Source: Blepharisma stoltei (lineage: Eukaryota > Ciliophora > Heterotrichea > Heterotrichida > Blepharismidae). Taken from it: a DNA stretch of 64,000 nt. Shown piece after piece: positions 31,578 through 42,008 of this stretch. Numbering within the stretch: position 1 is the stretch's first letter; each line of letters starts with the position of its first letter. The translations under genes and the position numbers were made by a program. Location of the stretch: the NCBI GenBank assembly GCA_914767885.1, contig CAJZBQ010000039.1, positions 682,001 to 746,000 on the forward strand, given 5' to 3'. A model generated the notes under the pieces. The model had not been told where the DNA came from. It ran no database searches and saw only the letters and a list, made by a program, of their open reading frames with translations.

Positions 31578-32465
31578 CTAAAAGCCAAAGAACAGATCAG
31601 GATCAATGTCCTCATCGTCAACCTCTTTGAACAAGCAAAGTGGCTCGGCGTTGATTTCCTCAGGCTCGCAGACATCAATGATTTCATCAATACCTTTCTC
31701 AACCATCTTGTTTTGTGGCAGTGAAAAGTTCGACACATCATTGGTGCTTTCTACTGCAAGCCATGGCTCGATGCCAATATTATCAAACATTATTTTTTGG
31801 ACATAAAATTTCAGCAATTTCCAGCTATTCATGCATTCTGAAGAATGCTGAGGAGCTCTGCAGCACCTTAACTTGAATTTTTTAGATAAAATATCAGGAT
31901 CGAATTCGGAAAATACGTAGTCTGTATAATAAAAATAGGACTCTCTTACTTCAATTGGCTCGAAATATTTCCTGCAAAACTTTCCATTAAAGCTCTTTGG
32001 AAGACCATCCTCTTCTGCTTTTCTCTTAGTTTTGCCATCTGTTTTTGGCCCTGCTTCAGTTTTGCTTTCTTGGCTTAATATGTTTTTATATTGGGTAAAT
32101 GTTTTTGTGAGACGATCCCAGAAGCTTTTGGCTTGAGCTGAAAATACATTTAAGGTCCTTTTGGGGATAATTCCTTTTTCTATTTGCCGGTTGACACGCT
32201 TATGGCCTCTTATCATTTTACATCTAAGGTACTCTTTCTTTGGAGGCTTTGGCTTAGAGAGGCTTTCAAAGCGATTTAAAATTTTTGTGTCAACAATTTG
32301 CTTTCTTCCTGTCGATTTTTTGGTGGAATAGAGTTCCTCAGTTTCATGCTGGGCTTCTTGAGCGCCAAGTGGCTGAGGCTGTGGGAGATCTAAGAAGTCC
32401 CTGAAATCGAAGTCGTTTAAGTGAAACGACGACGGGCGTGCAAAAGACTGATTGTTACGACTCAT
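31578..32465 (-). CDS. Unknown-family protein, tandem copy 1 (no insert)
   Basis: 295 residues, open without TGA codons. Shared with copies 2 and 3: an N-terminal DFDFRDFLDLPQP patch, a basic block KPKPPKKEYLRCKMIRGHKR, KTEAGPKTDGKTKR, then a Cys/aromatic-rich core (KFCRKYFEPIEVRESYFYY, KLRCCRAPQHSSECMNSW) and an acidic tail (EEINAEPLCLFKEVDDEDID). The conserved Cys/His could bind metal, and the basic block suggests nucleic-acid contact or nuclear location; both are inference. Nucleotide identity with copy 2 is very high, including about 100 bp upstream of the start, so the duplication is recent. Confidence 0.8.
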   Translation of the reverse strand: MSRNNQSFARPSSFHLNDFDFRDFLDLPQPQPLGAQEAQHETEELYSTKKSTGRKQIVDTKILNRFESLSKPKPPKKEYLRCKMIRGHKRVNRQIEKGIIPKRTLNVFSAQAKSFWDRLTKTFTQYKNILSQESKTEAGPKTDGKTKRKAEEDGLPKSFNGKFCRKYFEPIEVRESYFYYTDYVFSEFDPDILSKKFKLRCCRAPQHSSECMNSWKLLKFYVQKIMFDNIGIEPWLAVESTNDVSNFSLPQNKMVEKGIDEIIDVCEPEEINAEPLCLFKEVDDEDIDPDLFFGF

Positions 32466-32685
32466 TGTACTTGTAAATATGAAATTATTAAGTAAGTGAT
32501 GTATTAAGGAGAATATATAATGTAGCCAATAACATATACAAAATATTTAAATGTTTTTGATAACTTTCAAATTTTTTTCGCTTGCTTAGCTAATAAAATA
32601 GCATTAAATTATAGAAAATTATTTATTATTTAATATTAAGGATTATAAATTATAGATAGTAAGAATTAACTCAGTAAGAGGAAAT

Positions 32686-33697
32686 CTAAAAGCCAAAGAA
32701 CAGATCAGGATCAATGTCCTCATCGTCAACCTCTTTGAACAAGCAAAGTGGCTCGGCGTTGATTTCCTCAGGTTCGCAGACATCAATGATTTCATCGATA
32801 CCTTTCTCAACCATCTTGTTTTGTGGCAGTGAAAAGTTCGACACATCATTGGTGCTTTCTACTGCAAGCCATGGCTCGATGCCAATATTATCAAACATTA
32901 TTTTTTGGACATAAAATTTCAGCAATTTCCAGCTATTCATGCATTCTGAAGAATGCTGAGGAGCTCTGCAGCACCTTAACTTGAATTTTTTAGATAAAAT
33001 GTCAGGATCGAATTCGGAAAATACGTACTCTGTATAATAAAAATAGGACTCTCTAACTTCAATTGGCTCGAAATATTTCCTGCAGAACTTTCCATTAAAG
33101 CTCTTTGGAAGACCATCCTCTTCTGCTTTTCTCTTAGTTTTGCCATCTGTTTTCGGCCCTGCTTCAGTTTTGCTTTCTTGGCTTAATATGTTTTTATATT
33201 GGGTAAACGTTTTTGTGAGGCGATCCCAGAAGCTTTTGGCTTGAGCTGAAAATACATTTAAGGTCCTTTTGGGGATAATTCCTTTTTCTATTTGCCGGTT
33301 GACACGCTTATGGCCTCTTATCATTTTGCGTCTAAGGAAAAACCCTAATAAATTTAAAACAGAAGATTAACCCTTGAGGGGAGTAAGGTATTCTTTTTTA
33401 CTATGAATTTTCTATTAAAAAATAATTTAAATTATTATTAATTTTATATATAAAATAGGTATACTCTTTCTTTGGAGGCTTTGGCTTAGATAGGCTTTCA
33501 AAGCGATTTAAAATTTTTGTGTCAGCAATTTGCTTTCTCCCTGTGGATTTTTTGGTGGAATAGAATTCCTCAGTTTCATGCTGGGATTCTTGAGAACTGA
33601 GTGGCTGGGGCTGTGGGAGATCTAAAAAGTCCCTGAAGTCGAAGTCGTTTAAGTGAAGCGAGGACGGGCGTGCAAAAGATTGATTGTTACGACTCAT
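32686..33697 (-). CDS. Unknown-family protein, tandem copy 2 (carries an IES)
   Basis: Same protein as copy 1, with few substitutions. A 124-nt insert (33338-33461) after KKEY that copy 1 lacks shifts the frame. Removing it gives KPKPPKKEY joined to LRRKMIRGHKRVNR as in copy 1. Start MSRNNQSFARPSSLHLNDFD at 33697, stop TAG at the lower end. No other difference suggests loss of function. Confidence 0.8.
33338..33461 (-). other. 124-nt IES present in copy 2, absent from copy 1
   Basis: Alignment of the two tandem copies defines it: copy 1 reads CTAAGGTACTC where copy 2 reads CTAAGG, 124 nt, TACTC. The right end is TA; the left end lacks TA (AAAAACCC), so it has either decayed or used a different junction. 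Length 1 mod 3 matches the frame change. Confidence 0.85.
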
Positions 33698-33948
33698 TGT
33701 ACTTGTAAATATGAAATTATTAGATAAGTGATGTATTAAGGAAAATATATAATTTAGCCAATCTCATAGACAATCTATTTAATTTTTTTGATTATTTCGT
33801 ATTTTTTAGCTTTGCTTAGCTAATAAAATAGAATTAAATTAGAGAAAATTATTTATTATTATAATTGGGATTATAAATTAAGAGGGTAATAAATAGCTCA
33901 CTATGCAATTAGTTAAATAAATTTTTAATTAGGGGGCTTAATAATTAA

Positions 33949-34776
33949 ATGGAAGATTACTTAGAAAGAATTCAACGCAGCTTTCCTTGGCATTACGACA
34001 CTGGAGTTATTTCTTCATCAGAAGAGAGTCCCTTAATTGCAAACAAAAAAAATATTCTGAACGAAAAAATTAACCTTTTACTTGATGAATATAAATCTTA
34101 CATTACTCAAGAAATAGCGGAAAATGCTGGAGACTTGCGAGAGTTGAGCCAGTTAAATGAGCAAATTTTTGAAATTCAAACTAGGGCAAAGATACATTGA
34201 GATGATTGCGGCGGCAGTCTTACTTGTAAATGACTGGTTGATCTACTTGCTTCAAAAATCCTGTACGTAAAAGATAAGGAAGACATTGACAAATTTGAGC
34301 GAAAAATTATTTTACAAAGTATTGAAGACATTTCTGAATGAATCAAAACTTCAAGCCGCCCTGAGGTTTTCATAAGAATCATAGCTCGTTTGCCTATATT
34401 CAAGCAGAAATGCTTGGAAAGCTTATACAAATATCTCATTGATAGGGAAATTTTAAACCATTTAGTTCAAATAAATTGCAAGGTACCGACACTTCATACT
34501 ACTGAACGCAGCTTAAACTTTCTCAGTTTTTTGATAACAATTTTCAGTTTCGTGAACCTATTAATATCTATTATAAACTCCAAAGAGGGAGAGAGTATTG
34601 GAATCATCATTTCTTCAGTTTTATTGATTATCTGGATAATTTTTAGTATTTCCCTATTATATGATATAAAAAGCATCAGATCTTTCACAGTTATTTCTTT
34701 AAAGAATCCTTTTTCAAAATTGAGCAAAGAAGAAGTACAAAAAGAAGAAAACGGTTTTTTAGGACAAATTAATTAA
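33949..34776 (+). CDS. Protein with two C-terminal membrane segments
   Basis: Continuous frame from the ATG at 33949 (MEDYLERIQRSFPWHYDTGV) once three TGA codons are read as Trp (AKIH-W-DDCGG, CK-W-LVDLLA, ISE-W-IKTSS). The soluble helical N-terminal two-thirds has FERKIILQSIEDI. Two adjacent membrane helices follow (FLSFLITIFSFVNLLISII and IIISSVLLIIWIIFSISLLY). A short charged tail ends GFLGQIN. No family recognised; a hairpin-anchored protein of an internal membrane fits. It lies between copy 2 of the unknown family and the convergent small genes. Confidence 0.75.
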
Positions 34777-34899
34777 TAGTTATATTTTAGTAATTCCTGT
34801 TTTTATTTGCTTATATTCTATATATTTAAATATGCATTAGGATTAATATATTTGCGCAATTGATTTATTTTTAATAATTTAATATTTATACAAGATATA

Positions 34900-35366
34900 A
34901 AACAACTTTAAAATTATATCTTTCATTTATTCTTCTAGGCTCATTTATTATTTCCTGGATTCTCTCACTTCGAATTAGCCTATGAATTCTTTGAAAGGAT
35001 TTTTTTGCCTCTCCTTTACAATTTAATCCGTATTCTTCCTGCCCTATCTCATTGCTAAATGACTCTCTAAACTTTTTGGTTTTTTTTCCATATAGAGAGA
35101 ATCTAACAAATCGATTTCTTCATTAATATACTCAGATTTAGGGCGCATGCTAAGAGAGAGACTCGATAAGCATCCTTGAAATTTAATTTGAATTTTTTTG
35201 AATCCGGCATCTTCAGCGTCATAAAAATTAATAAATTTGGATTGCTTCAAAGTTTTGATGACATTCAAATGATGATTTTCAAAGCAATCGTCATCTTTTT
35301 TGCTTACATCATTTAAATTTTGATTAAAACTCTCATTCTCAGATAATTCATGATATCACTAAACAT
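34900..35366 (-). pseudogene. Broken second copy of the small helical gene at 35442-35891
   Basis: Aligns along its length with the neighbour (FENHHLNVIKTLKQSKFINFYDAEDA and YINEEIDLLDSLY), but has one T missing in the AGAGTTTTAATC run near the start and a second shift in the A-run after SLY. No single frame or TA-bounded deletion restores it. It is therefore called a pseudogene, unless the two homopolymer shifts are sequencing errors. Confidence 0.65.
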
Positions 35367-35441
35367 TTATTCCAATAAATTTAACAAGTTCTTTATTAAA
35401 TATTTATATAAGATTTAAAGAACAACTTTAGAAATCTCATT

Positions 35442-35891
35442 CTATTCTCTTCTAGCTATTATTTCAAAGAGTCTCTCAACTTCTCTAATATCTCAAATTA
35501 ACTCATGAATTCTTTGAAAGGCTTTTTTTGTCTCTCCTTTATAAATTTTTAATCCATGTTCTTCTTGTCCTATCTCAATGCTAAATGACTCTCTAAACTT
35601 TTTGCTTTTTATCAAATAGAGAGATTTTAGCATATCGATTTCTTCATTCATGTAATCAGAATCAGGGTACATGTTAATTGACTCGATAAACATAGTTGCA
35701 ATTTGATTTGAAATTCTTTGGATGGCAGCATCTTCAGCGTCATAGCAATTAATAAATTTGGATTGCTTCAAAGTTCTGATGACATTCAAGTGATGATTTT
35801 CAAAGTAATCGTCATCCTTTTTGCTTATATTGTCGTTTGAATTTTGATTAAAAACTCTCATTCTCAGATAATCCATAATACCACTAAACAT
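35442..35891 (-). CDS. Small helical protein of unknown function
   Basis: The ATG at 35891 (MFSGIMDYLRMRVFNQ) leads to about 149 residues, with TGA as Trp in HELI-W-DIREVERLFEIIARRE, then TAG. Lys/Glu/Ile-rich helices, one conserved patch FINCYDAEDAAIQRISNQI. No signal peptide or membrane segment. It is a tandem duplicate of the broken copy next to it, sharing TLKQSKFIN and the KKFRESF segment. No family recognised. Confidence 0.65.
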
Positions 35892-36288
35892 TTATTTATT
35901 ATATTTAACAAGATATTCATTTAAAACAAGTGTTTCAGAGGATGCAAACATTTTGAAAAATCTCAAAAATAACTATATAATTGATTGAGAGATTTTATAG
36001 AGTGCACTAAGGCATTAATTGACTATAAATGAAGGCTTTATTTCATTTCGCAGTTTCCCTATTGAGAGCATAGGTAATTATTGCATCAGAAAATAAAGAT
36101 AGTTAAATTAAAAATATAAGATATTGGGTAAATTTCTATTTTAAAAAGCTATCATGGCTTCTATTTAGCAGCTTCCCTCAAATTTTTAATTTACTTCCAT
36201 ATTTTCTATTTAAAAAAACTAAAAATTTTCTTCAAAAACTTTTTATAAAAGATAACTATTTAATTACATAATATTTATATATAAATAC
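35892..36288. other. Intergenic, AT-rich
   Basis: Nothing recognised on either strand. Confidence 0.5.
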
Positions 36289-37426
36289 TTACAATCCAAA
36301 GAACAGATCAGGATCAATATCCCCATCCTCCACTTCTTTAAACAAGCAGAAATCATCCCTAATATCCTGAGGAGAGCACACATCAATAATCTCATCAATC
36401 CCTTTTTCCACATTTCTTCCTGATGAAGCCGAGAAGCTTGAAGCATCAGTGCTTTCCAACCGGTGCATGCTGTTTTATCAGACATTTTTCAATGTGGCGT
36501 TCCTCAGTCATTTTTTTTTCCTTATAAAGCACTTAAACAGCTCTTAAAAGTTTTTTCTACTATAAAAAAATTCGACCTAAGAAAATTTCATAAGACATTT
36601 CCAACGACATCCAAGGCTCAATCCCAATGTTGTCGAACATGATCTTTTGCACGTAAAACTTCAGCAATTTCCAACTATTCATACACTCAGAAGTATGCTG
36701 AGGAGCTCGGCAGCACCTTAACTTGAATTTTTTGCACAAAACATCAGGGTCGAACTCTGAAAAAATGTACTCTGTGTAATAAAAATAAGACTCCCTCACC
36801 TGGATCGGCTCAAAGTATTTCTTACAGAACTTCCCATTAAAGCTCTTTTGTAGCCCGTTTTCTTCACAGGTGCGCTTTGATTTGCCGTCAGTCCTGGGTC
36901 CAGCTTCAGTCTTGCTTTCCTCACTTAGTATATGTCGGTAGAGGTGGAAGCATTTGGTCAGTTGATCCCAGTAACTTTGAGCTTTGTCTGAGAAAACATT
37001 TATAGTAAAGACTCTCATATAGAATTATTTTAGACCTAAATTTATATTTTTATAAAAAAATCGCTTTAAAAAGTAAGGTATTTTCAGAAGAAAACCAAAA
37101 GAGATCATAGCCTATAATGTCTTCTGAGGAAGAGTCCCTTTTTCTATTTGTCGGTTGGCCCGCTTGTGGCCTCTTATCATCTTGCAGCGGAGGTATTCCT
37201 TTTTAGGAGGCTTTGGCTTGGAGAGGCTTTCAAAGCGGTTAAGGATTTTGGTGTCCACGATTTGCTTGCGGCCAGAGGTGGATTTTCGCCGAGTTGAAAA
37301 AGGCTCCTCAGTATCTACAAGGCCTTCAGGAACTCGGACTGGAGAAGGTTGAGGAAAATCCAAGAAGTCTCTGAAATCTAAGTCAACAAAATGCAAGGCT
37401 GTGTTGCTTGAAAATGACTGGTTCAT
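36289..37426 (-). CDS. Unknown-family protein, diverged copy 3 with two inserts
   Basis: Begins MNQSFSSNTALHFVDLDFRD at 37426 and shares every block of copies 1 and 2 (KPKPPKKEYLRCKMIRGHKR, GPRTDGKSKR, KKFKLRCCRAPQH, DIDPDLFFG). A 114-nt TA-bounded IES (37003-37116) joins PQKTL to NVFSDKAQSYWD. A 145-nt insert with an 8-bp direct repeat (TTTCCAAC at 36453 and 36598) joins EPWMSLE to STDASSFSASSG. Both fit the frame. It is clearly older than the copy 1/2 split. Function unknown. Confidence 0.8.
36453..36605 (-). other. Insert with 8-bp direct repeat, no TA boundary
   Basis: TTTCCAAC at 36453-36460 and 36598-36605. Deleting 145 nt restores copy 3 against copies 1 and 2. The insert body is A/T-rich and does not match other repeats in the window. 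Confidence 0.7.
37003..37116 (-). other. 114-nt TA-bounded IES
   Basis: Joins KTL to NVFSDKA, the arrangement seen uninterrupted in copies 1 and 2 (RTLNVFSAQA). A multiple of 3, frame kept. Confidence 0.85.
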
Positions 37427-37677
37427 ATGTATAATTTTATATTAAGGATTAAGGACCTATTTATTATCTCGATAAAATTTGTTTTTTATTAGTAAATGGA
37501 TTTATATAGGAAAATTTAAAAAATTAAGAAAATTAAATTAAAAACTTATACGTTTTTATATAGAAACCCCTAATTTTTATAATAAAATTTAATGGGAAAT
37601 ATTAATAGAAAATAGGATAATAAGATTATCTTGTGATCAGTAATAAAAAAATTATAATTCCCATTTTTCTGATAAAG

Positions 37678-38772
37678 ATGAATTATGGAAAAATTAATAT
37701 GGACGGGTTTTACTTAATCAGTAAGTCTGAATCTCCAAAGAAAAACACAGTCCTTGCAGGTTTTGCTATTCTAGGACTAGCAGCCCTTGTAGGACTCTTC
37801 ATGATAGTCAATACGCCTAATCATGAATCAACAATCCTCAGTCAATACAAAACTGAAGAGCAAGAATTTACTGATTATATGATAAAATTCAATAAAAACT
37901 ACAACACAGACGAAGAATACCTCAAAAGATTCAAAATTTTCAGAGAAAACTCTGCCTTTATAAGGGTCCATAATTCTCTAGACAAAGACTGGACTCTCGG
38001 CATTAACCAGTTCGTTGATATGACACTTGATGAATTCCGTGAAATTTATTTATCAAATGAAATAACAGTCCCAGAAGAAGAGGAAACTGAAGATTTCCAT
38101 AGAGAACACTATGAAAATGTAGAAGCGCCTACCTCGATTGACTGGAGATCAAAAGGGGCAGTTCAAGGCGTTAAATATCAAGGCCAGTGTGGAGGCTGCT
38201 GGTCTTTTTCAACTGTGTCAGCTGTTGAAAGCAGTTGGTTTATAGCAGGACATGGACTTCCTGACCTTTCTGAGCAGCAACTTTTAGACTGCGGAGGACC
38301 ATTTGGAAATTATGGGTGTGCTGGCGGAAATATAGTATATGGATTTTCATATGTCCAGAAATATGGCTTGACCTCTGAAAGCATTTATCCTTACCAAGCT
38401 GCCACCAAGACTTGTAATACTTCAAAACAGTCTCAAAAAATTGCATCAATTAAATATGTGGTTAAAGTAACTGCAAATGATCCAAATGCCCTTATGGCAG
38501 CTGTAGCTGTAGCTCCTGTATCGATTGGGGCTCAGGCTGACCAAGCTGCTTGGATGTACTACAAAGGAGGAATCGTCACAGGCAGCTGCGGTATTGTTTT
38601 AAACCATGCAGTCAACATTGTAGGTTATAATAACGGGAATAACCCTCCATATTGGATTGTCAGAAATTCTTGGGGAAGCTGGTGGGGAGAAAATGGGTAC
38701 ATCCGCATTGCGATTTCAGGGGGAAATGGGATATGTGGAGTCAATATGATGCCGATGTATCCGGTAAGCTAA
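37678..38772 (+). CDS. Cathepsin L-like papain-family cysteine protease
   Basis: Starts at the ATG at 37678 (a second in-frame Met lies at 37699; the open frame upstream lacks ATG). A short cytosolic head precedes one membrane segment or signal anchor (VLAGFAILGLAALVGLFMIV). An inhibitor I29 propeptide follows (YMIKFNKNYNTDEEYLKRFK, WTLGINQFVDMTLDEF), then the mature enzyme from APTSIDWR. Catalytic residues are present: Gln and Cys in QGQCGGCWSF, His in LNHAVNIVGY, Asn in VRNSWGSWWGENGY. It cleaves proteins in food vacuoles or lysosomes. No introns or inserts. Confidence 0.95.
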   Translation: MNYGKINMDGFYLISKSESPKKNTVLAGFAILGLAALVGLFMIVNTPNHESTILSQYKTEEQEFTDYMIKFNKNYNTDEEYLKRFKIFRENSAFIRVHNSLDKDWTLGINQFVDMTLDEFREIYLSNEITVPEEEETEDFHREHYENVEAPTSIDWRSKGAVQGVKYQGQCGGCWSFSTVSAVESSWFIAGHGLPDLSEQQLLDCGGPFGNYGCAGGNIVYGFSYVQKYGLTSESIYPYQAATKTCNTSKQSQKIASIKYVVKVTANDPNALMAAVAVAPVSIGAQADQAAWMYYKGGIVTGSCGIVLNHAVNIVGYNNGNNPPYWIVRNSWGSWWGENGYIRIAISGGNGICGVNMMPMYPVS

Positions 38773-38941
38773 TTAAAAAGCATTTATTCGAAAATATATT
38801 ATTGAGTATTTAACAGACTAAAATCATTTTGGAGGATAAAAGCATACCGTTTTTTTAAAAAAAAAGCAAAAAATAGCAAAGTTTTCAAATTTGGTCAGCC
38901 AAATAATTTTTTGCTCGCTGCTTAAGCACGTTTATATTTGT

Positions 38942-40293
38942 TTATTTAAATGTATAATTAAAATTTTTAGTTTTTGAAGTAAAGCTCTTTGAAGACACAG
39001 GAGTTTTCGGTGAAATTTCCCCTGAGAGTTTTTTATTATTTTGTATACTTTTTTCTGTCTGCTTTATCGAAATTATCTTTTTTTGAAGAGATCGTGGGGT
39101 CATAGGAGAAAATGCTGTTTGTGGTGTTTTTGGTTTTATGCTCATAGACATTGATGATGTATGTTTACTTCTTTTAGACCCAGGTGTCGATATATCAGTT
39201 GTCCTTTCATCTTTATCCATTTTTGGAATTACTCTATAGCTTTGAGACATTCTTCTCATCCTCATTATTGTATTCCCAACTTTACTAATATCTCTTGACA
39301 CTGTATAGTAAGAGCTCTCTTTTAGATTCCTATAGGAAAATTTGAAAATACCGCTATACTAAGGACCAAATTAAAATAAAAAAAAATCCATTTTGAAAAT
39401 AATTTTTGAGGATCATTTCTTTAAGAAATCTAAAAGAGACTATGCGCTATATCTTTAGTAGAATCTGATATTTCAGGCGATAATGTCATTTGAGCTTTTA
39501 ATAGCTCATCCTGATCCTCAGTTTTTTCTTGTCTATTACTTATAATTTCTATTAAGTTTCTCCCCAATTCCACACATTTTAAAAAATATTTTTGCAGAAT
39601 ATAATGAGATTCTGCAATTAAACTTGAAAAATCAGCTACTTTAAACCGTGATAAAAATGATTCAAGCATTTTATTGTCACATACAAGTTTAACGATTTTG
39701 CATTGCTCAAAAAGGCTGAGAAATTTTGTTTGGCTCGCAAAATCACTAAAGTAATTTTTTATTTGTTTTTTGGATAAAGCAGTGTATTGGAAAATGTCAT
39801 CAGATTGCAAAAATAAACTTTCGTGGGAAATTGTTAAGACAGGAGTTTTTGGGGTTCTTATACTCAATAACTGTTTGCCTGCGCCGTTTTGTTCACCTTT
39901 AAAAAACCCTTTATTTAGCTTTTGTAATGCTATTTGTAGCCGATTTATATTTTCGTCAACATAAATGTCTTTTGACATTCCTTGAATTCTTTTTAAAACA
40001 TTGATTAATCCTATGAAGATATCAATTGTTTTATAATACATTAAAATGCACAAATTATCATAATTTTCTACTTTTTCTGCGTCCATTGAGACTTTTATAT
40101 TAGGCTCTTCAACAAATTCTCTTTTGTTTTTTGGAATTTTTAGCAATTTGAGTTCGTGCTGCATTTCTTCGCATTCTTTTTCTTTTTGTTGTTGCTAATT
40201 ATAATTTACAGTCTTAATTAACGAGAAATACTGCTCTTTTAGCATGTTGTCTTCTGAGCTTATATAAACCTTTCTCTCTTTTGCTTTCACCAT
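38942..40293 (-). CDS. Unrecognised protein with 15-nt intron and 98-nt IES
   Basis: The ATG at 40293 (MVKAKERKVYISSEDNMLKE) is joined by a 15-nt intron (40195-40209, GTAAATTATAATTAG) to QQQKEKECEEMQHELKLLKIP. A helical middle follows (CILMYYKTIDIFIGLINVLKRI, LSKKQIKNYFSDF). After AHSLF a 98-nt TA-bounded IES (39335-39432) leads to YRNLKESSYYTVSRDISKVG and a basic Ser/Thr-Pro-rich tail (KPKTPQTAFSPMTPRS) ending at 38942. TP/SP pairs look like kinase sites. No family recognised. The coiled-coil gene upstream ends within about 40 bp, and the two could be one gene. Confidence 0.65.
39335..39432 (-). other. 98-nt TA-bounded IES
   Basis: Joins KDIAHSLF to YRNLKESSYY. Length 2 mod 3 matches the shift between the two open segments. 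Confidence 0.75.
40195..40209 (-). other. 15-nt intron
   Basis: Minus strand GTAAATTATAATTAG. Splicing joins FSLIKT to QQQKEKECEE and avoids a TAG. Confidence 0.8.
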
Positions 40294-40329
40294 TTAATAT
40301 CCTTTCTAAAGCCTTTCCATGATTTTTCA

Positions 40330-41297
40330 AACAAAAAAAAAAAAAATTCCCTATAATCTATATGTGTCATAAATTCTGATATATTTTTAATTATAATATC
40401 AGTAACTCCTTCATTAATATTCAGCGACGAATTTCATCTTTCTTTTAAAATCCTTATTAGAAATTACTTCAAAATAACGGAAAACTGTGTGGAGAAGTTT
40501 TGCATATCTTCTTTTATTTTCGAAGATTTATTAGCTCTGGATTTGTGGTCTTGCTCTTCTCCTAGTAGTTGAAATAAATAATGATCATAGTGTTTAGAAG
40601 TCTCAAGTTTTTGGATTTCTGCATGAGTAATTGCCATAACTGCCTGCTGTATATGATTTCTGACTGAATCTCTTAAATTCAATTTAATTTCATAAGCGTT
40701 ATTGAATTTTCTGGTTTTTTCATGATGTTTTTCGCTTAATTCTTTTATTTCATCGTTAACCTTTTTAAGCTCAAATAGAGAAAAGTGCTTTAGTCTACTG
40801 CATTCTTCAAGTTTTAAGTTAGCGTCTTTATATTCACATATAGAATTGTGCGCTTTTTCTTGGAATATTTTTAATTTTTTTTGGGTTTTGTTTATCATTC
40901 TTTCGTACATTAAGCTTTTTTCTTCTTCATCTTGGCTGGCTTTGTCTATATTTATGATTTTTTTATTTAAATCTTCGATTTGTTTTTTTTCTTGCTCGTT
41001 TTCATGATCGATAACGAAAATGCTGTTTGATTTTTTGAGACTTTTAATTTTATTTTTCAATTTTTTAATTCTTTCAGCTTTTTCTTTATTTTCTGCCAAA
41101 AGTTTGTTTAACTCTCATCTAAGTCTTGGATTTTCTTTACAAGACCCTGATAAAGCTCTTCTATGAAAATTCTGATATTCGTTTTCTAAAGAATCCAAAG
41201 TTTTGCCAATTTCAGTCTTATATAATTGCAGCTTGCTCTCAGGAATTTCTGAGAAGTTGCAAAAACTTTTATAAGGAGATGAAGGATATTTTTCCAT
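40330..41297 (-). CDS. Coiled-coil protein, 3' end uncertain
   Basis: The ATG at 41297 (MEKYPSSPYKSFCNFSEIPE) reads through one TGA (NPRLR-W-ELNKLL) into a coiled coil (RIKKLKNKIKSLKKSN, NDEIKELSEKHHEKTRKF). It stops at TAA 40464 unless a 15-nt GT...AAG intron (40453-40467) is spliced. Splicing then gives LKILKERWNSSLNINEGVTDIIIKN and runs into a 14-A homopolymer (40333-40346) where the frame is lost. The next gene starts at 40293. Either the stop lies near 40330 or the two genes are continuous through the A-run. Function unknown. Confidence 0.6.
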
Positions 41298-41352
41298 TTT
41301 TCTAATAATGTATAGGTATAAATGGAATGAACTGCTTGCAGTTTGCTCATCA

Positions 41353-41993
41353 ATGATTAGGCCGAAAAGGATACTGGAGAAACTAAAGATTTTGAGCCCT
41401 AGTAAAAATCAGACTTATGATGAAAATGAAAAAAAATAATAAAAATAACGATTTATATTATTATTTCTAATAGGATAATAAGCCAAATCAAATAGGCCAG
41501 ATAATAGAAAATATTAAGGTTATTAAAGGATAAAGCCTTTTAAGAAGATAAGCTAAATAATAATGAAAATGGAATATGCATATTTTGCAGATATGCTCAA
41601 ACAGGAGAACGAATTATTTACGAAGATGAGCTCGTCGCAGCATTTGTTGACCGAAAAACAATTGCTAAAGACTATCTCCAAATTATTCCAAAACGCCACA
41701 TCAAAAATATATATGATTTATCTCCCCAAGATATACCTTTACTTCTCCATATGTGAGATACTGGCCAGAGACTATTACAAGACCGTCACCCAAACCAAAA
41801 ATATATATTTGGATTTCATGTTCCCCCACGTAACAGTATAGATCACCTTCATATGCACTGCATTGTTCCGCCAATAAAATCATTTTTTGGGAAAATTGTT
41901 CATTCCAATTACTTTTGGCTTATGTCGCCTGAAGATCTTTTATTTAAGATTCAACATGAATCAACACGCAAGCCAAGAAAAATAAAAATATAA
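41353..41993 (+). CDS. HIT-domain nucleotide hydrolase/transferase
   Basis: The ATG at 41353 (MIRPKRILEKLKIL) leads to SPSKNQTYDEN. Then a 143-nt insert with direct repeat ATGAAAATG (41420 and 41563) must be removed to reach GICIFCRYAQTGERIIYEDE. The HIT fold follows: FVDRKTIAKDYLQIIPKRHI, TGA-Trp in LLLHM-W-DTGQRLL, and the HIT triad in IDHLHMHCIVPP. CIFC at the N-terminus suggests the zinc-type ligands of HINT/aprataxin-like members. It ends QHESTRKPRKIKI, TAA. These enzymes hydrolyse adenylated substrates; the branch (HINT3/aprataxin-like) is a guess from CIFC. Confidence 0.85.
41420..41571 (+). other. 143-nt insert with 9-bp direct repeat
   Basis: ATGAAAATG at 41420-41428 and 41563-41571. 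Deletion gives TYDENGICIFCRY in frame (143 is 2 mod 3, as required). No TA pair gives an open frame here. Confidence 0.7.
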
Positions 41994-42008
41994 ATTAATA
42001 AAAATTAA

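Noticed and set aside
35892-36288. Fourth copy of the unknown tandem family or a second helical gene here
   Set aside because: Checked both strands for the shared blocks; none present, only A/T-rich DNA.
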